This document shows positions 13,350 through 22,078 of a DNA stretch of 64,000 nucleotides, one piece after another. The stretch is from positions 1 through 64,000 of the forward strand of contig JAFRBX010000079.1 of NCBI GenBank assembly GCA_017404665.1. The letters run 5' to 3'. The stretch's first letter is position 1. Every line of letters starts with the position of its first letter. The stretch comes from Ruminococcus sp. GTDB taxonomy: Bacteria; Bacillota; Clostridia; Oscillospirales; Acutalibacteraceae. Position numbers and translations under genes: made by a program. The notes under the pieces were generated by a model. The model had not been told where the DNA came from and did no database searches. It saw nothing but the letters and a program-made list of their open reading frames with translations.

Positions 13350-15143
13350 ATGAAACGAGCAATACGTTTTGCAGTATGCATCTTTCTTTGCGCAGTTTTG
13401 ATGACCGCGAACCCGTGTGTCGCTAACGCTGCCTCGGGTTTTTATCCCAAAGCGGAAATGTTGATGATCGACAGCCATATCGAAAGCTATGTCGGTGCGG
13501 GAAACACCTCTCCCGTTCAGGGCGCCTGCACTGACGGGCGATATGTCTATTTCGGTATCGTAGGGGGCAGCGTATGCAGTCTGGCGAAATTTGACATCAA
13601 TACGTGGGAGTATGTCACCAAACAGCAGATCATCAATATGGGACATTCCAACGATATGACCTATAATCCTGATAAAGATTATCTTGTCGTTGCGAACAAC
13701 GCGCCTTACTACAATGTGATTACGCTGATTAACCCCGATACACTCGCACCGATCAAGGACATCCAGATCAAGGAGGATATCTATTCTATCGCATATAATC
13801 AAAAGCGCAAGTGCTATGTGGTAGGCTTGTCGGGTACATATGATTTCGCGCTGCTGGATTCGGATTTCAAGGTCACCAAAAAGTTTACCGGCGTTAAAAC
13901 CGGCTACACCCGCCAGGGCTGTGACTGTGATGACGATTATATCTACTTTGTCCAGAGCGGCGGCAATAATATTCTGGTTGTCTATGATTATTCCGGTAAT
14001 CACATCACCGATATCCCGCTGTCTGTCAGCGACGAGGTTGAAAACCTTTTTCATATCGGAAACACCTTCTATACGACACTGTTCTATTACGGCAGCAAGC
14101 TCTATCGCATCGGTTTCTCCGACGCGACAAAGATTACCTATACCGTCGGCTATGATCCGAACGGGGGAGAAGGTGAGATGAAGAGCACTACGGTTCATTA
14201 CGGCAACAGCACTCCGCTTAGCCCGTGCACTTTCACAAAAGATGGCTATTTCTTTGCAGGATGGCGTGTGCAGCGCACAAGTGACGGCAAGTATGTCGGA
14301 TACAGGAACGGCGCCTCGGATTATGAATGGCTGGAAGAGAATGACATTTTTAACTATGTATTGTATGATAACGAGCAGCCGGTTGCCGAGACTGTTCGAT
14401 ACGGCGGTGTCAGACTCTATGCAGAGTGGATCGCTGAACAGTACGAGCTGCGATATGAATGCGGTGAGGGAGAGGGCGAAGAGCAGCTCTATACCGTTGA
14501 ATACGGTTCTGAGATAACAGTACCCGAGCTAGGTTACAGCAGGGAAGGATATATTTTTGACGGTTACACCGCCTCGCGCGATGTTGACGGCAGAGTCTAC
14601 GGTTATCGCGCAGACAGCGATACTGCCGAATGGCTTTATGAAAGCGACGCTGATCGTCTGTACCGTTTCCGTCCCGGTGATACCTTCACGGCTATGACTC
14701 CCGAGGGCACGGTTACCTTGACGGCGAGGTATCGCTATGCTTACACTTTCGGCGAAGACGGCAGTACGCTGGTGGAGTATGTCGGCGTGGATGAAGAGGT
14801 CAAGATACCCGGCAACGGCGGTGAGCTGAAAACGCTTGCCGAGGGCGCCATCAAGGATAACGAGATCATGAAGGATCTGTATATTCCCGCGGGTGTCAAC
14901 GCGCTGGAGAAGCAGTCGATCACTAACTGCCCCAAACTGCGGAGCATCTACTTTGAGGGCGACCTGCCGGACGAGATCGACGGTGACTGCTTTGTCGGAC
15001 AGGACGCTCCGGTGGTTTATGAGATACGTGACGGTCAGGCGTTCTGCGTCGGTTTTTTCTCCGGCAAGTCGGGTGTGCAGCTTCTTCGGCTGCATGCAAA
15101 GTCGCTGGATGAAAGGTTCAGTTCAAAATTTAGAGTACCATAA
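13350..15143 (+). CDS. Secreted surface protein: propeller-like N-domain, InlB B-type repeats, LRR-like C-terminus
   Basis: The 597-residue protein has a signal peptide (MKRAIRFAVCIFLCAVLM, cut near ANAAS). Residues ~40-290 form repeated strands (GRYVYFGIVGG, DYLVVANNAPYYN, DYIYFVQSGGNN) like a YncE-type beta-propeller. Next is an InlB B-repeat-like unit (YTVGYDPNGGEGEMKST, then GYFFAGWRVQR), with a second degenerate unit after it (YELRYECGEGEG). The tail, KIPGNGGELKTLAEGAI and IYFEGDLP, resembles BspA-type LRR. No LPXTG or transmembrane anchor was seen. ATG 13350 has AGGAGAAAT immediately upstream; the frame extends further 5-prime without a better site. Adhesion or glycan binding is likely, by family analogy. 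Confidence 0.75.
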   Translation: MKRAIRFAVCIFLCAVLMTANPCVANAASGFYPKAEMLMIDSHIESYVGAGNTSPVQGACTDGRYVYFGIVGGSVCSLAKFDINTWEYVTKQQIINMGHSNDMTYNPDKDYLVVANNAPYYNVITLINPDTLAPIKDIQIKEDIYSIAYNQKRKCYVVGLSGTYDFALLDSDFKVTKKFTGVKTGYTRQGCDCDDDYIYFVQSGGNNILVVYDYSGNHITDIPLSVSDEVENLFHIGNTFYTTLFYYGSKLYRIGFSDATKITYTVGYDPNGGEGEMKSTTVHYGNSTPLSPCTFTKDGYFFAGWRVQRTSDGKYVGYRNGASDYEWLEENDIFNYVLYDNEQPVAETVRYGGVRLYAEWIAEQYELRYECGEGEGEEQLYTVEYGSEITVPELGYSREGYIFDGYTASRDVDGRVYGYRADSDTAEWLYESDADRLYRFRPGDTFTAMTPEGTVTLTARYRYAYTFGEDGSTLVEYVGVDEEVKIPGNGGELKTLAEGAIKDNEIMKDLYIPAGVNALEKQSITNCPKLRSIYFEGDLPDEIDGDCFVGQDAPVVYEIRDGQAFCVGFFSGKSGVQLLRLHAKSLDERFSSKFRVP

Positions 15144-15184
15144 ATGATGGTTCTTTCACTTTAAAAGCGTACTATTAACGTTAA

Positions 15185-15216
15185 ACAGGGCGCCTTCCCG
15201 ACGGAAAGCGCCCTGT
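15185..15216. terminator. Bidirectional hairpin terminator
   Basis: ACAGGGCGC and GCGCCCTGT form a stem between the convergent surface-protein and lipoprotein genes. Confidence 0.7.
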
Positions 15217-15260
15217 ACTCTTGTACAGTACAGACGAATACTGATATCTATACTCTTCTA

Positions 15261-15746
15261 TTACTCTTGAATACCCGTATCGAATTCAAACATCGTTCCT
15301 GTGTGAGGGTCGGAAAGAGTCAGCAGCTTACCGTCTTTCGCGGTGATCTCAGCGCTGCCGTAGGGCGTGGGCAGGTTAAAACGATCCTCGTCGTTTTCCG
15401 TACTTGTATAGGTTGCCTGATTGAGATAGGCGAGAGTGTTGTGCAGGATTGATGGAACTGTATCAGCCGGCAGATAGTCGGCGTTAGCTTCGGCGGCATG
15501 ACCGGCATATTCGATGGTCAGCGTGCTGTCCTTCCAGCAAAAGGACGTCCCCTCTACCGTGTAGGGCTGTGACAGGGTTACGGTCAGCGTCCCTATGTCC
15601 TTTTCGACAATGCCTGCATAGTTGACGCCGCCGCTGTTTGTCGTAAACGACGCTGAAAAATCGCTTTGCAAAGTCGGCGGTTCTCCGCATGACGAGAGCA
15701 GCAGCGTCAGAATGAGCAGTATCGGCAGAAAGATAGCTTTTTTCAT
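15261..15746 (-). CDS. Lipoprotein of unknown function
   Basis: The 161-residue protein has a lipoprotein signal MKKAIFLPILLILTLLLSSC with Cys20 as the lipidation site. The mature part is beta-rich: FTTNSGGVNYAGIVEKDIGT, LTVTLSQPY, FCWKDSTLTIEYAGH, and SAEITAKDGKLLTLSDP. It has the look of a small beta-sheet lipoprotein of the LolA/outer-lipoprotein-like type seen in clostridia, but no family is named with confidence. It lies downstream of the nnrD terminator and has its own AGGAGGCAC ribosome site. Confidence 0.75.
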   Translation of the reverse strand: MKKAIFLPILLILTLLLSSCGEPPTLQSDFSASFTTNSGGVNYAGIVEKDIGTLTVTLSQPYTVEGTSFCWKDSTLTIEYAGHAAEANADYLPADTVPSILHNTLAYLNQATYTSTENDEDRFNLPTPYGSAEITAKDGKLLTLSDPHTGTMFEFDTGIQE

Positions 15747-15772
15747 AGTGCCTCCTTAACAGATAAAAAAAT

Positions 15773-15803
15773 AACCGACGGAGCAATTATACTTCCGTCG
15801 GTT
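15773..15803 (-). terminator. Terminator of the DUF6106-nnrD operon
   Basis: AACCGACGGA pairs perfectly with TCCGTCGGTT; on the minus strand it is followed by ATTTTTTTATC. Confidence 0.8.
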
Positions 15804-15870
15804 TGAACTTCTTAATTCAATGGATCGTGGCTATTCGCAGCCAAATGAAATCCTTCATGATACACAATCA

Positions 15871-16752
15871 TCAGTTACGCGTACCCTCAATCTCAGCATA
15901 TACCTGCGGCAGACAGTCGATGATATCGGACGGGAGCATCGCGGTTCGGCTGTATTTCTTTGCCGCGATATCTCCAGCAAGCGCATGGATGTGCACACCC
16001 ATCACTGCCGCTTTATACGGCTGTGCGCCCTGTGCCGCCAACGAAGCGATCACGCCCGCCAGCACGTCGCCGGAGCCGCCCTTCGCCATGCCGCTGTTGC
16101 CCGCTGTGTTCTCATACACAGTGCCCTTTTGCGCGATATAGGTGCGGTGACTTTTCAGCGCGAGCGTGATATCCTTGTGCTGCAGCGAGAATTCATTCGC
16201 CGCTTCGGCGGGGTCAGAGAGTATCTCGGCGACGCTCAGACCGCTGAGCCGTGAGAATTCCTTGATGTGCGGGGTAAGGATGATCTCAGCTTGACATTCG
16301 TCTAAGTCATATATATGCCGTGAAAGTACATTTATGCCGTCGGCGTCGATAATAACAGGGCATTTCGCGTGTTGGAGCACCTCGCGCAGCACCTGCGCCG
16401 TTGCCTCGCTGTTGCCCATACCGCAGCCGATCAGCACTGCCGTGGCTTTTTCCAGATATGCAAGGACGGCGGGAATGTCGGCAGGACATAGCGTACCGAG
16501 ATCGTTGCCCTTCACAGGGACGCACACGCTCTCGTGCACTGACGAGCCGAATAGGGAATAGATGCGCTCGGGGAGCACCTGATAGTGGAGACCTGCGCCG
16601 GACCGAAGAGCTGCTTTTGCGCTCAGTATCGCCGCTCCCGCAAAGCCGAAGCTGCCGGTCAGCGACAGGAGCGTTCCCATCGTGCCCTTGTGTGCGTCGT
16701 CGGGACGGCGGGGGAAATGCCGTACAAGATAGTCGAAGTCAATCTGTTTCAT
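15871..16752 (-). CDS. nnrD: ADP/ATP-dependent NAD(P)H-hydrate dehydratase
   Basis: The 293-residue carbohydrate-kinase-like protein repairs hydrated NADH and NADPH by nucleotide-driven dehydration. Visible motifs are HKGTMGTLLSLTGSFGFAGA at the N-terminus, IGCGMGNSEATA, VIIDADGINVLS, LTPHIKEFSRLSG and NTAGNSGMAKGGSGDVLAG, where the GSGD Asp is catalytic. Many bacteria fuse this domain to the NnrE epimerase; here it stands alone with only the dehydratase. It overlaps the DUF6106 stop by 4 bases and is the second gene of that operon, which ends at the 15773-15803 terminator. Confidence 0.9.
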   Translation of the reverse strand: MKQIDFDYLVRHFPRRPDDAHKGTMGTLLSLTGSFGFAGAAILSAKAALRSGAGLHYQVLPERIYSLFGSSVHESVCVPVKGNDLGTLCPADIPAVLAYLEKATAVLIGCGMGNSEATAQVLREVLQHAKCPVIIDADGINVLSRHIYDLDECQAEIILTPHIKEFSRLSGLSVAEILSDPAEAANEFSLQHKDITLALKSHRTYIAQKGTVYENTAGNSGMAKGGSGDVLAGVIASLAAQGAQPYKAAVMGVHIHALAGDIAAKKYSRTAMLPSDIIDCLPQVYAEIEGTRN

Positions 16753-17291
16753 AGCTGTTTGTTTACAAAGAGCTTTTTGCGCAGATCATTGCCGAAATAC
16801 AGCTTCATTTCAGCCAGCATTTTTTCGTTGGGTGAAAAGATGATAGCGCATTTGCCCTTGGCTTCATCGTGGAAGGACGCGACATAGTTGCTTTCGGAAA
16901 ACTCTTTAGACGCAACAGAATATACTTTGTTGAATTTCCGCTTGTTCATTTCACTGTCGCTGTAGGGGAAAAAGTCGTCGAACTTCTTGACGTCTACCTT
17001 GACGATGGATCTGCGTCTGCGCTTGGCGATGATCTTATCGATACGCAGGATGGAGGACAAAAAGGAATACTCATACTCGACCTTCAGCGACGTGATGAAG
17101 AACCACGCGCCGTAAACGGTGAACAGCAGCGAGAAGAGACCGATGACTACCAGATAGGCGATCTTGGTAATCTCAGCGATCACGATCAACGCGGCGGGGA
17201 TCGCCAGCGCGATAAAGATGATCAGTGCGATCTTGACGCCGTAACCCGCGCCTTTTGATTTCGGTACGACTTGTTCGATCAGGTTGTCCAT
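16749..17291 (-). CDS. DUF6106 family membrane protein
   Basis: The 180-residue protein has two adjacent membrane spans, IALIIFIALAIPAALIVI and YLVVIGLFSLLFTVYGAWFF, after a short cytoplasmic N-terminus. A basic cytoplasmic-looking domain follows (IDKIIAKRRRRSIVKVDVKK, then KCAIIFSPNEKMLAEM). This two-span plus domain layout is the DUF6106 family. The start at 17291 (MDNLIEQ) is chosen because ACGGAGGAG lies 7 bases upstream; an upstream in-frame start at 17309 overlaps that site. It is co-transcribed with nnrD. Function unknown. Confidence 0.7.
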   Translation of the reverse strand: MDNLIEQVVPKSKGAGYGVKIALIIFIALAIPAALIVIAEITKIAYLVVIGLFSLLFTVYGAWFFITSLKVEYEYSFLSSILRIDKIIAKRRRRSIVKVDVKKFDDFFPYSDSEMNKRKFNKVYSVASKEFSESNYVASFHDEAKGKCAIIFSPNEKMLAEMKLYFGNDLRKKLFVNKQL

Positions 17292-17372
17292 GATAACTCC
17301 TCCGTTCATCAGATCAATTAGACTATTGCAGATATAACTTTAACATATAATCGGATATTTTTCAATAAACAC

Positions 17373-17401
17373 TTGCAAATTTCTTCCGCCGGTGTTATGA
17401 T
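17373..17401 (+). promoter_or_regulatory. Sigma-A promoter of the pheST T-box transcript
   Basis: TTGCAA (17373-17378), a 17-base spacer and TATGAT (17396-17401) are well placed to start a leader of roughly 720 bases ahead of pheS. Confidence 0.7.
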
Positions 17402-17418
17402 ATCACTTGATCGGTTGT

Positions 17419-17449
17419 GATTGCCACGGGAAATATTCTTCGCAATGAC
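17419..17449 (-). repeat. REP-like dispersed repeat, inverted copy
   Basis: Read on the minus strand it begins GTCATTGCG and ends CGTGGCAATC. Related forward copies occur at 17742-17784 and, diverged, at 33002-33031. It sits at the 5-prime end of the predicted pheST leader. Confidence 0.6.
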
Positions 17450-17590
17450 AATTTGATTGTTGTGAATACATAAACGCAGCGACGGAGAGAGTAACTCCCG
17501 CGAAATCCACAGAGAGTCTGTATCATCGGCTGGAAGTACGGACGGACGGAGCCTGAGCGAAGTTCACTCCCGAGCGGCAGAGCTGAAATT

Positions 17591-17679
17591 AGTGGTAAGT
17601 GATCAGTGATTAGTGAATAGAAACGGGTGTGAGCGAAGCTCGCCTGTCACTGACAACTCATCACTAAATACTGACCACT
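17591..17679. repeat. Imperfect inverted-repeat element inside the T-box leader
   Basis: The left arm AGTGGTAAGTGATCAGTGAT is matched by a right arm ending ATACTGACCACT, each built of short AGTGAT/ATCACT words. The centre is a GAGCGAAGCTC hairpin. The array can fold into one long hairpin and sits precisely in the linker between stem I and the downstream T-box elements. Confidence 0.7.
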
Positions 17680-17741
17680 GAAAAAAGTAGGCTCCGACGG
17701 CAGACCCCGTTACAGGTCGATGAGTGTCCGATTACTGAATC

Positions 17742-17784
17742 GTCATTGCGAGGAGTGACCGACAAAGGTCACGACGCGGCAATC
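17742..17784 (+). repeat. REP-like dispersed repeat in the T-box leader
   Basis: It runs from GTCATTGCGAGGAGTGACC to CACGACGCGGCAATC with an internal GTGACC/GGTCAC hairpin. It is the inverse-orientation partner of the copy at 17419-17449. Confidence 0.65.
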
Positions 17785-17901
17785 CCACAAAGATTCACTG
17801 TGTTTGTGTGGGATATCCCGATAATCGACGATTTGTATGACGGAAATTTGGGTGGTACCGCGGTTCTTCCGTCCCATTTGGGATAGGAAGATTTTTTATT
17901 T

Positions 17902-18113
17902 CAGAGAACAGATAACAGAGAACAGATAACAGTGAAGGGAGGGCTCTGCCCTTACCCGATTTGCAGAACGTGAGCTGTTACGAAAAGAATGATTATTTCT
18001 TTCAAACAGAGTCGCAAACACTGTTTTCGGCAGTCAGCATATCGATTTAAAACGCGTCAGCGTTTCCCTAAACTATTATCTCTTATCTATTATCTGTTAC
18101 CTGTTATCTATCA
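17902..18113. repeat. Repeat element with AACAGATAACAG arms between T-box and pheS
   Basis: The left arm has tandem AGAGAACAGATAAC units (17902-17931). The right arm (18071-18113) is the inverse, a run of TATTATCT / TGTTATC words. A related element with the same arms lies after pheT (21561-21721). The unit places ~210 untranslated bases between the T-box terminator and the pheS start. Confidence 0.7.
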
Positions 18114-18129
18114 TTATTCGGAGGATATT

Positions 18130-19182
18130 ATGAAAGAAAAACTGGAACAATTAAAATCGCGGCTCAGCGAAGAGCTCAGCGCCGCAGCCGATCCGCAGGC
18201 GTTGGAGAGTCTGCGCGTCAGGTATCTGGGCAAAAAGGGATCCATCACTGATCTGCTCAAGGGAATGAAAGCGCTCTCTAATGAGGAGAAGAAGGAATTC
18301 GGGCAGCTGGTCAACACCTTAAAGCAGCAGGCTGCCGAGAGTATCCAAAAGCGCGCCGAGGAGCTCAAGGAGCTGGAGATCAAAAAGGAGATCGAGCTGA
18401 TGCCTGAGTTCGACCTGACCATCCCGACCAAGGAGGAAAGGGGCTCCTATCATCCGATCACGCTTGTTCAGCGCGAGTGCGAGCGCATCTTCACCACGAT
18501 GGGCTTCAACGTGGAGGACTATCCCGAGGTCGTCACCGACTATGAGTGCTTTGAGGCGGTCAACGTGCCCAAGAACCATCCCGCGCGGGATATGCAGGAT
18601 ACCTATTATCTCACAAACGGCGAGCTGCTGAAATCGCAGACCTCAGCCGCTCAGAACGCGATTCTGAAAAAATACGGTCCTGCGCTCAGGGAAAAGGGCA
18701 TGCCTATCCGCGCGATCTTTCCGGGCCGCTGCTTCAGAAACGAAGCTACCGACGCGACCCATGAAAACACCTTCTTCCAAATGGAGGGCGTCATGGTGGA
18801 TAAGGATATCTCCATCAGTAACCTGATCTACTTCATGAAGACCATGCTGTCAGAGGTGTTCCGGAGAGATATCAAGGTGCGCCTGCGCCCGGGCTTCTTC
18901 CCGTTTGTAGAACCGGGCTTTGAGCTCGATATAAACTGTCTGATTTGCGGCGGCACCGGCTGTCCGTCCTGCAACCACTCCGGATGGCTGGAACTGTGCC
19001 CATGCGGCATGATCCACCCCGAGGTGCTCAAAGAGGGCGGCATCGACCCCGAGGAGTACACCGGCTTCGCATTTGGTCTGGGACTGACCCGACTCGCGAT
19101 GATGAAGTACGGCGTTAAGGATATCCGTGATCTGAACTCCGGTTCGCTCAAGGTGATGTCCCAGTTCACGGACGATAAGTAA
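18130..19182 (+). CDS. pheS: Phenylalanine--tRNA ligase alpha subunit
   Basis: The 350-residue protein has an N-terminal coiled-coil arm (LEQLKSRLSEELSAA and RVRYLGKKGSITDLL). The class II catalytic core follows: GSYHPITLVQRECERIF (motif 1), FPGRCFRNEATDATHENTF (motif 2) and GFAFGLGLTRLAMMKYGV (motif 3). It pairs with PheT as an alpha2-beta2 enzyme that charges tRNA-Phe. The start at 18130 is chosen by the CGGAGG site 8 bases upstream; the frame is open further left only within repeats. pheT follows after 12 bases. It is under T-box control. Confidence 0.97.
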   Translation: MKEKLEQLKSRLSEELSAAADPQALESLRVRYLGKKGSITDLLKGMKALSNEEKKEFGQLVNTLKQQAAESIQKRAEELKELEIKKEIELMPEFDLTIPTKEERGSYHPITLVQRECERIFTTMGFNVEDYPEVVTDYECFEAVNVPKNHPARDMQDTYYLTNGELLKSQTSAAQNAILKKYGPALREKGMPIRAIFPGRCFRNEATDATHENTFFQMEGVMVDKDISISNLIYFMKTMLSEVFRRDIKVRLRPGFFPFVEPGFELDINCLICGGTGCPSCNHSGWLELCPCGMIHPEVLKEGGIDPEEYTGFAFGLGLTRLAMMKYGVKDIRDLNSGSLKVMSQFTDDK

Positions 19183-19194
19183 GGAGGTCGCGCT

Positions 19195-21555
19195 ATGTTT
19201 TTATCAATGAATTGGATCAAGGATTTCGTCGACCTGAGCGGTCTGGACGACCTGAAATTGATCAACCAGTTTTCTCTCTCTACCGCCGAGGTAGAGAACG
19301 ATATACAGTTCAAGGGCAGTGATATCAGCGGTATCGTCGTTGCTGAGATCAAGTCCGTAGAAAACCATCCCGAATCGAAAAAGCTTCATCTGCTGAAGGT
19401 CGATATCGGCGCTGACGAGCTCATCGACGTTGTCTGCGGCGCTCCGAACGTACGCGTCGGCATGAAGACCGCTTTCGCCAAGGTCGGCGCGAAGATCGGC
19501 GAAATCGAGATCACCCCGAGACCCCTTGCCGGATTCATGAGCTGCGGTATGTGCTGTTCCGAAAAGGAGATCGGCATTTCCGACGATCATTCCGGCATTA
19601 TGGACATCACCGACGACGTCGCCCTCGGCACAGCTCTGAAAGATATCTATGCCATCGACGATATCATATTTGAGGTAGACAATAAATCGCTGACCAACCG
19701 TCCCGATCTGTGGAGCCACTACGGCATCGCGCGCGAATTTGCCGCGATTGCGAAGAGACCGCTCAAGCCTCTTTCTTTCGATGATTTGAGCGCTTATGAT
19801 AATCTGCCTAAGGTAGATATGAAGATCGAGGACCCGCTGTGCTATCGCTATTCCTGCCTGCAGTTTGAGAATATCAGCCGAAATGTCAGCCCCGTCGATA
19901 TGCGCATCCGTCTGTACTACTGCGGCATGCGTGCGATCAACTTCCTTGCCGACATGACCAACTATCTGATGCTCGAAATGGGTCAGCCCATGCACGCGTT
20001 CGACTCCCGTAAGGTGGAGAACATCCGAATCAAGCGCTTCGATCACGACTTTACCTTCCAAACACTCGACGGCGTGGAGCGCAATATCGACCCTGAGACC
20101 CTGATGATCTGCAACGGCGATACGCCTGTCGCCATCGCCGGTATCATGGGCGGTCTCGACAGCGAGATCGTCGAGGATACCCATACCCTGACACTGGAGT
20201 CCGCGACTTTTGACGCGGCGTCCATCCGCAAGTCAACGGTACGTCTTTCTCACAGAACAGATTCCTCTATGAGATACGAAAAGTCCCTCGATCCCGAGCT
20301 GACTACCGCGGCGATCGCCCGTTTTGTCTATCTTTTGAAGCAGTATGACAGCGGGGTAGAGGTCGTATCCGCGCTGACCGACGACTATGCCTATCATTAC
20401 CCGCAGGTCGAGCTGAGCTTTGATAAGGCGTATGTTGATAAATACACCGGCATCGAGATCGATAACAAAACGATCGTCGGCACCCTGCAGCGCCTCGGCT
20501 TTGATGTGACCAATGAGGGCGATGATTTCACCGTGAAGGTTCCCTCATGGCGCGCCACCAAGGACGTCACCATCAAGGCGGATATCATCGAAGAGATCAC
20601 CCGTATCTACGGCTATGATAATTTTGAGATCCACACCGCGAACGCGCCGCTGTTTCCGACCCGTCCCGAGCCGGTGAAGAAGGACGAGGACAACGTCAAG
20701 GATATTCTTGTCAAGCACTTCAACCTCCACGAACTTCATTCTTACGTCTGGAATTATGTAGACGAATTAAAGGAAGTGGGCATCAAGAACGAGGGCGTCA
20801 TCAAGCTCGCGAACGCATCCAACCCCAATATCGAGACCATCCGCAAAACCATGATCCCTACTCAGCTTTGTCAGGTTAAAAGCAATCTGGGCTACGCGCC
20901 GTCCTTCGGTATCTTTGAGGTCGGCAGAGTGGTCACCGGTATGACGGAAGATGACCTCTGCATCGAAGAAAAGCATCTCGGCGTAACCTTGTATCAGAAG
21001 GGCGTCAATGTCCGCGAGCTGTATTTCAGGATGAAAACCATTATCGAAACGCTGGTCGACGAGTTAAAGCACAAGACCGTCAGCTTCGAGAAGCTCGAAC
21101 CGGAATTCGACTTCGAGCATCCTGTGAACCTGAACGCGGTCATTGTTGACGGCAAGGTGATCGGCAAGATCGGTCTGATCCATCCGTCCGTCATGAAGAA
21201 GCTCGACAAGCGCGCCTGCGTCGTCTTTGCTGAGATCGACATGGACAAGTTTGCCGCGATTGAGAACTACTCGATCCGCTATGTCGGGCCGTCCAAGTTC
21301 CCGGGCATCGAGATCGACCTGAGCTTTTTGACCTCCCGCTTCGCACCAATCAAAAAAGCGATCGAGAGGGCGGCATGCGAGCTGATCAAGGATGTAGCGG
21401 TCATCGACATCTACGAGGCTGACGAGAATTCGTCCATCGCCGTGCGCCTGACCTTCTCGGACAATAGTCGTACACTGACACGCGAAGAGGTTACTGCCGT
21501 GACCGATGGCATCATCGCCGATCTTGAAAAGGATGGCGTCCTGCTGAAGAAGTAA
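19195..21555 (+). CDS. pheT: Phenylalanine--tRNA ligase beta subunit
   Basis: The 786-residue protein begins MFLSMNWIKDFVDLSG. The tRNA-binding OB domain follows (IVVAEIKSVENHPESKKLHL, VCGAPNVRVG), then the B3/B4 editing domain, B5, a catalytic-like core and the C-terminal FDX-ACB anticodon-binding domain (KFPGIEIDLSFL to LTREEVTAV). Length is normal for bacteria. It forms the alpha2-beta2 enzyme with PheS, edits mischarged Tyr-tRNA-Phe and is co-expressed from the T-box leader. The AAGGAGGT ribosome site precedes ATG 19195. A repeat element begins right after its stop. Confidence 0.97.
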   Translation: MFLSMNWIKDFVDLSGLDDLKLINQFSLSTAEVENDIQFKGSDISGIVVAEIKSVENHPESKKLHLLKVDIGADELIDVVCGAPNVRVGMKTAFAKVGAKIGEIEITPRPLAGFMSCGMCCSEKEIGISDDHSGIMDITDDVALGTALKDIYAIDDIIFEVDNKSLTNRPDLWSHYGIAREFAAIAKRPLKPLSFDDLSAYDNLPKVDMKIEDPLCYRYSCLQFENISRNVSPVDMRIRLYYCGMRAINFLADMTNYLMLEMGQPMHAFDSRKVENIRIKRFDHDFTFQTLDGVERNIDPETLMICNGDTPVAIAGIMGGLDSEIVEDTHTLTLESATFDAASIRKSTVRLSHRTDSSMRYEKSLDPELTTAAIARFVYLLKQYDSGVEVVSALTDDYAYHYPQVELSFDKAYVDKYTGIEIDNKTIVGTLQRLGFDVTNEGDDFTVKVPSWRATKDVTIKADIIEEITRIYGYDNFEIHTANAPLFPTRPEPVKKDEDNVKDILVKHFNLHELHSYVWNYVDELKEVGIKNEGVIKLANASNPNIETIRKTMIPTQLCQVKSNLGYAPSFGIFEVGRVVTGMTEDDLCIEEKHLGVTLYQKGVNVRELYFRMKTIIETLVDELKHKTVSFEKLEPEFDFEHPVNLNAVIVDGKVIGKIGLIHPSVMKKLDKRACVVFAEIDMDKFAAIENYSIRYVGPSKFPGIEIDLSFLTSRFAPIKKAIERAACELIKDVAVIDIYEADENSSIAVRLTFSDNSRTLTREEVTAVTDGIIADLEKDGVLLKK

Positions 21556-21560
21556 AGATT

Positions 21561-21721
21561 CAGTTAACAGATAACAGAGAACAGATAACAGTTAAGGGAA
21601 AATCCTTACGGATTTTTGGATTTGCAGATCGGAAAAACAAGCGTTTGTATTCCGCTATACAAATCGGGTGCAGGTGTCCCGCCCTTCACTGTTATCTGAT
21701 ATCGATTCTCTATTATCTATA
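21561..21721. repeat. Repeat element with AACAGATAACAG arms after pheT
   Basis: The left arm (21561-21596) carries two AACAGATAACAG units; the right arm (21690-21721) is the inverse with TGTTATCTGATAT and TATTATCT words. The interior shares a GATTTGCAGA word with the copy at 17902-18113. No coding potential was seen. Confidence 0.65.
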
Positions 21722-21728
21722 TTTGTGC

Positions 21729-21757
21729 TTGCATTATTTCCGATAATGATGTATAAT
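21729..21757 (+). promoter_or_regulatory. Promoter of ireB
   Basis: TTGCAT (21729-21734), a 17-base spacer and TATAAT (21752-21757) lie 33 bases before the ireB start. Confidence 0.75.
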
Positions 21758-21789
21758 GTCATAGAATCAGTATCTGCGGAGGTGTTTGT

Positions 21790-22038
21790 ATGTTAGATAA
21801 GACGATGGTATTCTCTTTAGGCGGCAACCGTGACGATGAGATGAAAGACGCGCTGACTACGGTTTATAACGCGCTGAAAAAGAAGGGTTATAATCCCATC
21901 AATCAGATCGTAGGTTATATTCTCAGTGAGGACCCGACCTATATCACGACATATGGTAATGCCCGCAATATCATCAGTAAGATCGACCGTGACGACCTGC
22001 TCGAGGCGATGGTGAAATCTTACCTGGATATTACCTGA
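21790..22038 (+). CDS. ireB: IreB family (UPF0297) regulatory phosphoprotein
   Basis: The 82-residue protein has DKTMVFSLGGNRDDEMKDAL, then VYNALKKKGYNPINQIVGYI, DPTYITTYGNARNIISKIDR and DDLLEAMVKSYL. This is the UPF0297/IreB signature. In Enterococcus IreB is phosphorylated by the PASTA kinase IreK and limits cephalosporin resistance. The window also has a PASTA-domain pseudokinase (27673-29298), but a functional link is only a guess. In many Firmicutes ireB sits with ruvX; here a small unknown gene follows 40 bases later instead. The ribosome site GCGGAGGTG is strong. Confidence 0.92.
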   Translation: MLDKTMVFSLGGNRDDEMKDALTTVYNALKKKGYNPINQIVGYILSEDPTYITTYGNARNIISKIDRDDLLEAMVKSYLDIT

Positions 22039-22078
22039 TGCTGAGATACATAAAATCATTTAGAAGGGATTGATTCCA

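Larger units (their letters stand above)
17473..17897 (+). promoter_or_regulatory. T-box leader of pheST (tRNA-Phe sensing)
   Basis: The leader opens with GCGACGGAGAGAGTA typical of the base of stem I, has the AGAGAG bulge near 17513 and a GCGAAGTTCACTCC segment (about 17560) whose TTC fits a phenylalanine specifier codon. The T-box core TGGGTGGTACCGCGG is at 17849-17863. An intrinsic terminator (CTTCC 17866-17870 with GGAAG 17886-17890, then ATTTTTTATTT) follows. Uncharged tRNA-Phe would stabilise the antiterminator and switch on pheST. Unusually, two repeat units (17591-17679 and 17742-17784) lie between stem I and the T-box core, stretching it to about 420 bases. Confidence 0.85.

Noticed and set aside
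13215..14198. 327-codon minus-strand open frame opposite the secreted repeat protein
   Set aside because: Antisense shadow: the plus strand has the signal peptide, repeats and ribosome site.
19204..20184. 326-codon minus-strand frame within pheT
   Set aside because: Antisense of an essential, well conserved gene.
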